Both the position numbers and the translations under genes were made by a program. From OMSK01 sp902492995 (lineage in GTDB: Bacteria; Bacillota_I; Bacilli_A; RF39; UBA660), in the NCBI GenBank assembly GCA_902492995.1, contig CABUNR010000044.1, positions 1 through 6,420 of the forward strand: 6,420 nt of DNA. Reading direction: 5' to 3'. The notes below the pieces were generated by a model. That model was not told the DNA's origin, did not search any database, and saw nothing but the letters and a program-made list of their open reading frames with translations. Positions 5,799 to 6,420 of the stretch are shown piece by piece (the stretch's first letter is position 1; every line of letters starts with the position of its first letter).

Positions 5799-6361
5799 AT
5801 GGAGAAAAAAGATATTTTTTTGTTACATTAATATTTATATTGTTAACTATAGTTTTAGCAGGATTTATTGTATATGATAAATTTATAAATACTAATGATA
5901 ACCAAACTTGTGATACTAATAAAAATCAAGAAGTAAAAGAAAACATTAAAGAAAGTAAAAGTTTTAAAGATGTTGCTTTTAAATATGAAGTAGTATATTC
6001 TAATTTAAAAAATAAAGCATATGAAACAAATAATTATAAAATAACATTAACATTAAATTTATATAATGATGGTACGTTTACTTATGATACTATAAATGAT
6101 GTTCATTCTGGTACTATTGGTAATTATATTATTGATAATGATAAGATTATTTTAACTAATTGGTTTTATACAGGAAATGGAACTGGCGTAGAACCAGCTA
6201 GTGGAACTCAAACATTAAATATTGATAATAATGGTAATATTATTGATAGTAGTTCTGATATAGCTATATTAAAAGAAAATAATATAACTAATATTAAATT
6301 AGAAAAAAAAGGAACTACAGATAAATTTGATTTGTATAAAAAAATAACAGAAGAGCCTTAA
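5799..6361 (+). pseudogene. Membrane-anchored extracytoplasmic protein, frameshifted at a T7 run
   Basis: The ATG at 5799 has a strong SD and promoter, but its frame reads only MEKKDIFLLH before a TAA at 5829-5831. One extra T in the T7 run 5815-5821 would join it to the long downstream frame and give 187 residues. The joined protein has a basic start, a single hydrophobic helix at about 6-26, then a polar extracytoplasmic part. There is no lipobox, so it would be an N-terminally anchored protein rather than a lipoprotein. Residues from about 60 are rich in alternating hydrophobic and polar stretches, with NDGTFTYD, GTIGNYIIDNDKIILT and GTQTLNI, suggesting a small beta-barrel or lipocalin-like fold; I do not recognise a named family. 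The downstream frame could formally start at a TTG at 5840, but that lacks an SD and cuts the helix. The clean remaining frame suggests a very recent loss, slippage or a sequence error. Confidence 0.75.
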
Positions 6362-6379
6362 ATAATGAACTGATAAAAT

Positions 6380-6417
6380 AAAAGTAGACACAAAAATAGA
6401 ATGTGATCTACTTTTTT
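6380..6417 (+). terminator. Rho-independent terminator of the membrane-anchored protein gene
   Basis: AAAAGTAGA (6380-6388) pairs with TCTACTTTT (6407-6415). The stem extends inward through CACA (6389-6392) with TGTG (6402-6405), with one bulged A at 6406 and a 9-base loop. A T6 tract (6412-6417) follows the C of the stem. It begins 18 bases past the TAA stop and is the strongest terminator in the window. Confidence 0.85.
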
Positions 6418-6420
6418 AAT

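Noticed and set aside
5840..6361. TTG at 5840 as the true start of the last gene
   Set aside because: It has no SD and cuts the hydrophobic helix in half, whereas the ATG at 5799 has promoter and SD and joins the frame with one base restored.

Overview
The window is very AT-rich chromosomal DNA from what looks like a low-GC Bacillota (Firmicutes) bacterium, possibly one of the uncultured gut Bacilli/Mollicutes-like or clostridial lineages. The strong purine-rich Shine-Dalgarno (SD) sites that match the 16S anti-SD, the extended -10 promoters (TGn-TATAAT type) and the clostridial type of DinB support this. All tryptophans in the predicted proteins are TGG, no long frame contains an in-frame TGA, and every stop is TAA or TAG. 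That argues for the standard bacterial code rather than the Mycoplasma/Spiroplasma code. The exact taxon cannot be read from the sequence.

Layout from left to right. Positions 1-52 hold the start codon, SD and promoter of a leftward gene that lies outside the window. Positions 53-184 hold two hairpins, at least one of them the likely terminator of tex. A leftward pair follows: a small cytosolic transglutaminase-like (papain-fold) protein (2925 to 2353), then the RNA-binding transcription accessory protein Tex (2338 to 185), 14 bases apart. Tex probably also has its own promoter inside the end of the upstream gene. The divergent spacer 2926-3027 carries back-to-back promoters and two abutting inverted repeats. 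To its right is a rightward ClpX-like AAA+ unfoldase (3028-4467) whose N-terminal domain I do not recognise. It converges on dinB (DNA polymerase IV, 5669 to 4464) with overlapping stop codons inside a possible two-way terminator. A second divergent spacer, 5670-5798, separates dinB from a rightward gene for a small membrane-anchored extracytoplasmic protein. That gene is frameshifted in a T7 run directly after its start (5799-6361) and ends at a strong terminator (6380-6417).

The themes are RNA and transcription quality control (Tex), protein unfolding or proteolysis (ClpX-like), a thiol-enzyme fold, and translesion synthesis (DinB, with a possible LexA-type box in its promoter). They do not form one obvious pathway. 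The least explained element is the ClpX-like protein. It keeps the Walker motifs, pore-loop Tyr, arginine finger and the ClpP-docking IGF tripeptide, but lacks the zinc-binding domain and the sensor-2 arginine. I found no CRISPR array, tRNA, rRNA, insertion sequence or phage structure.
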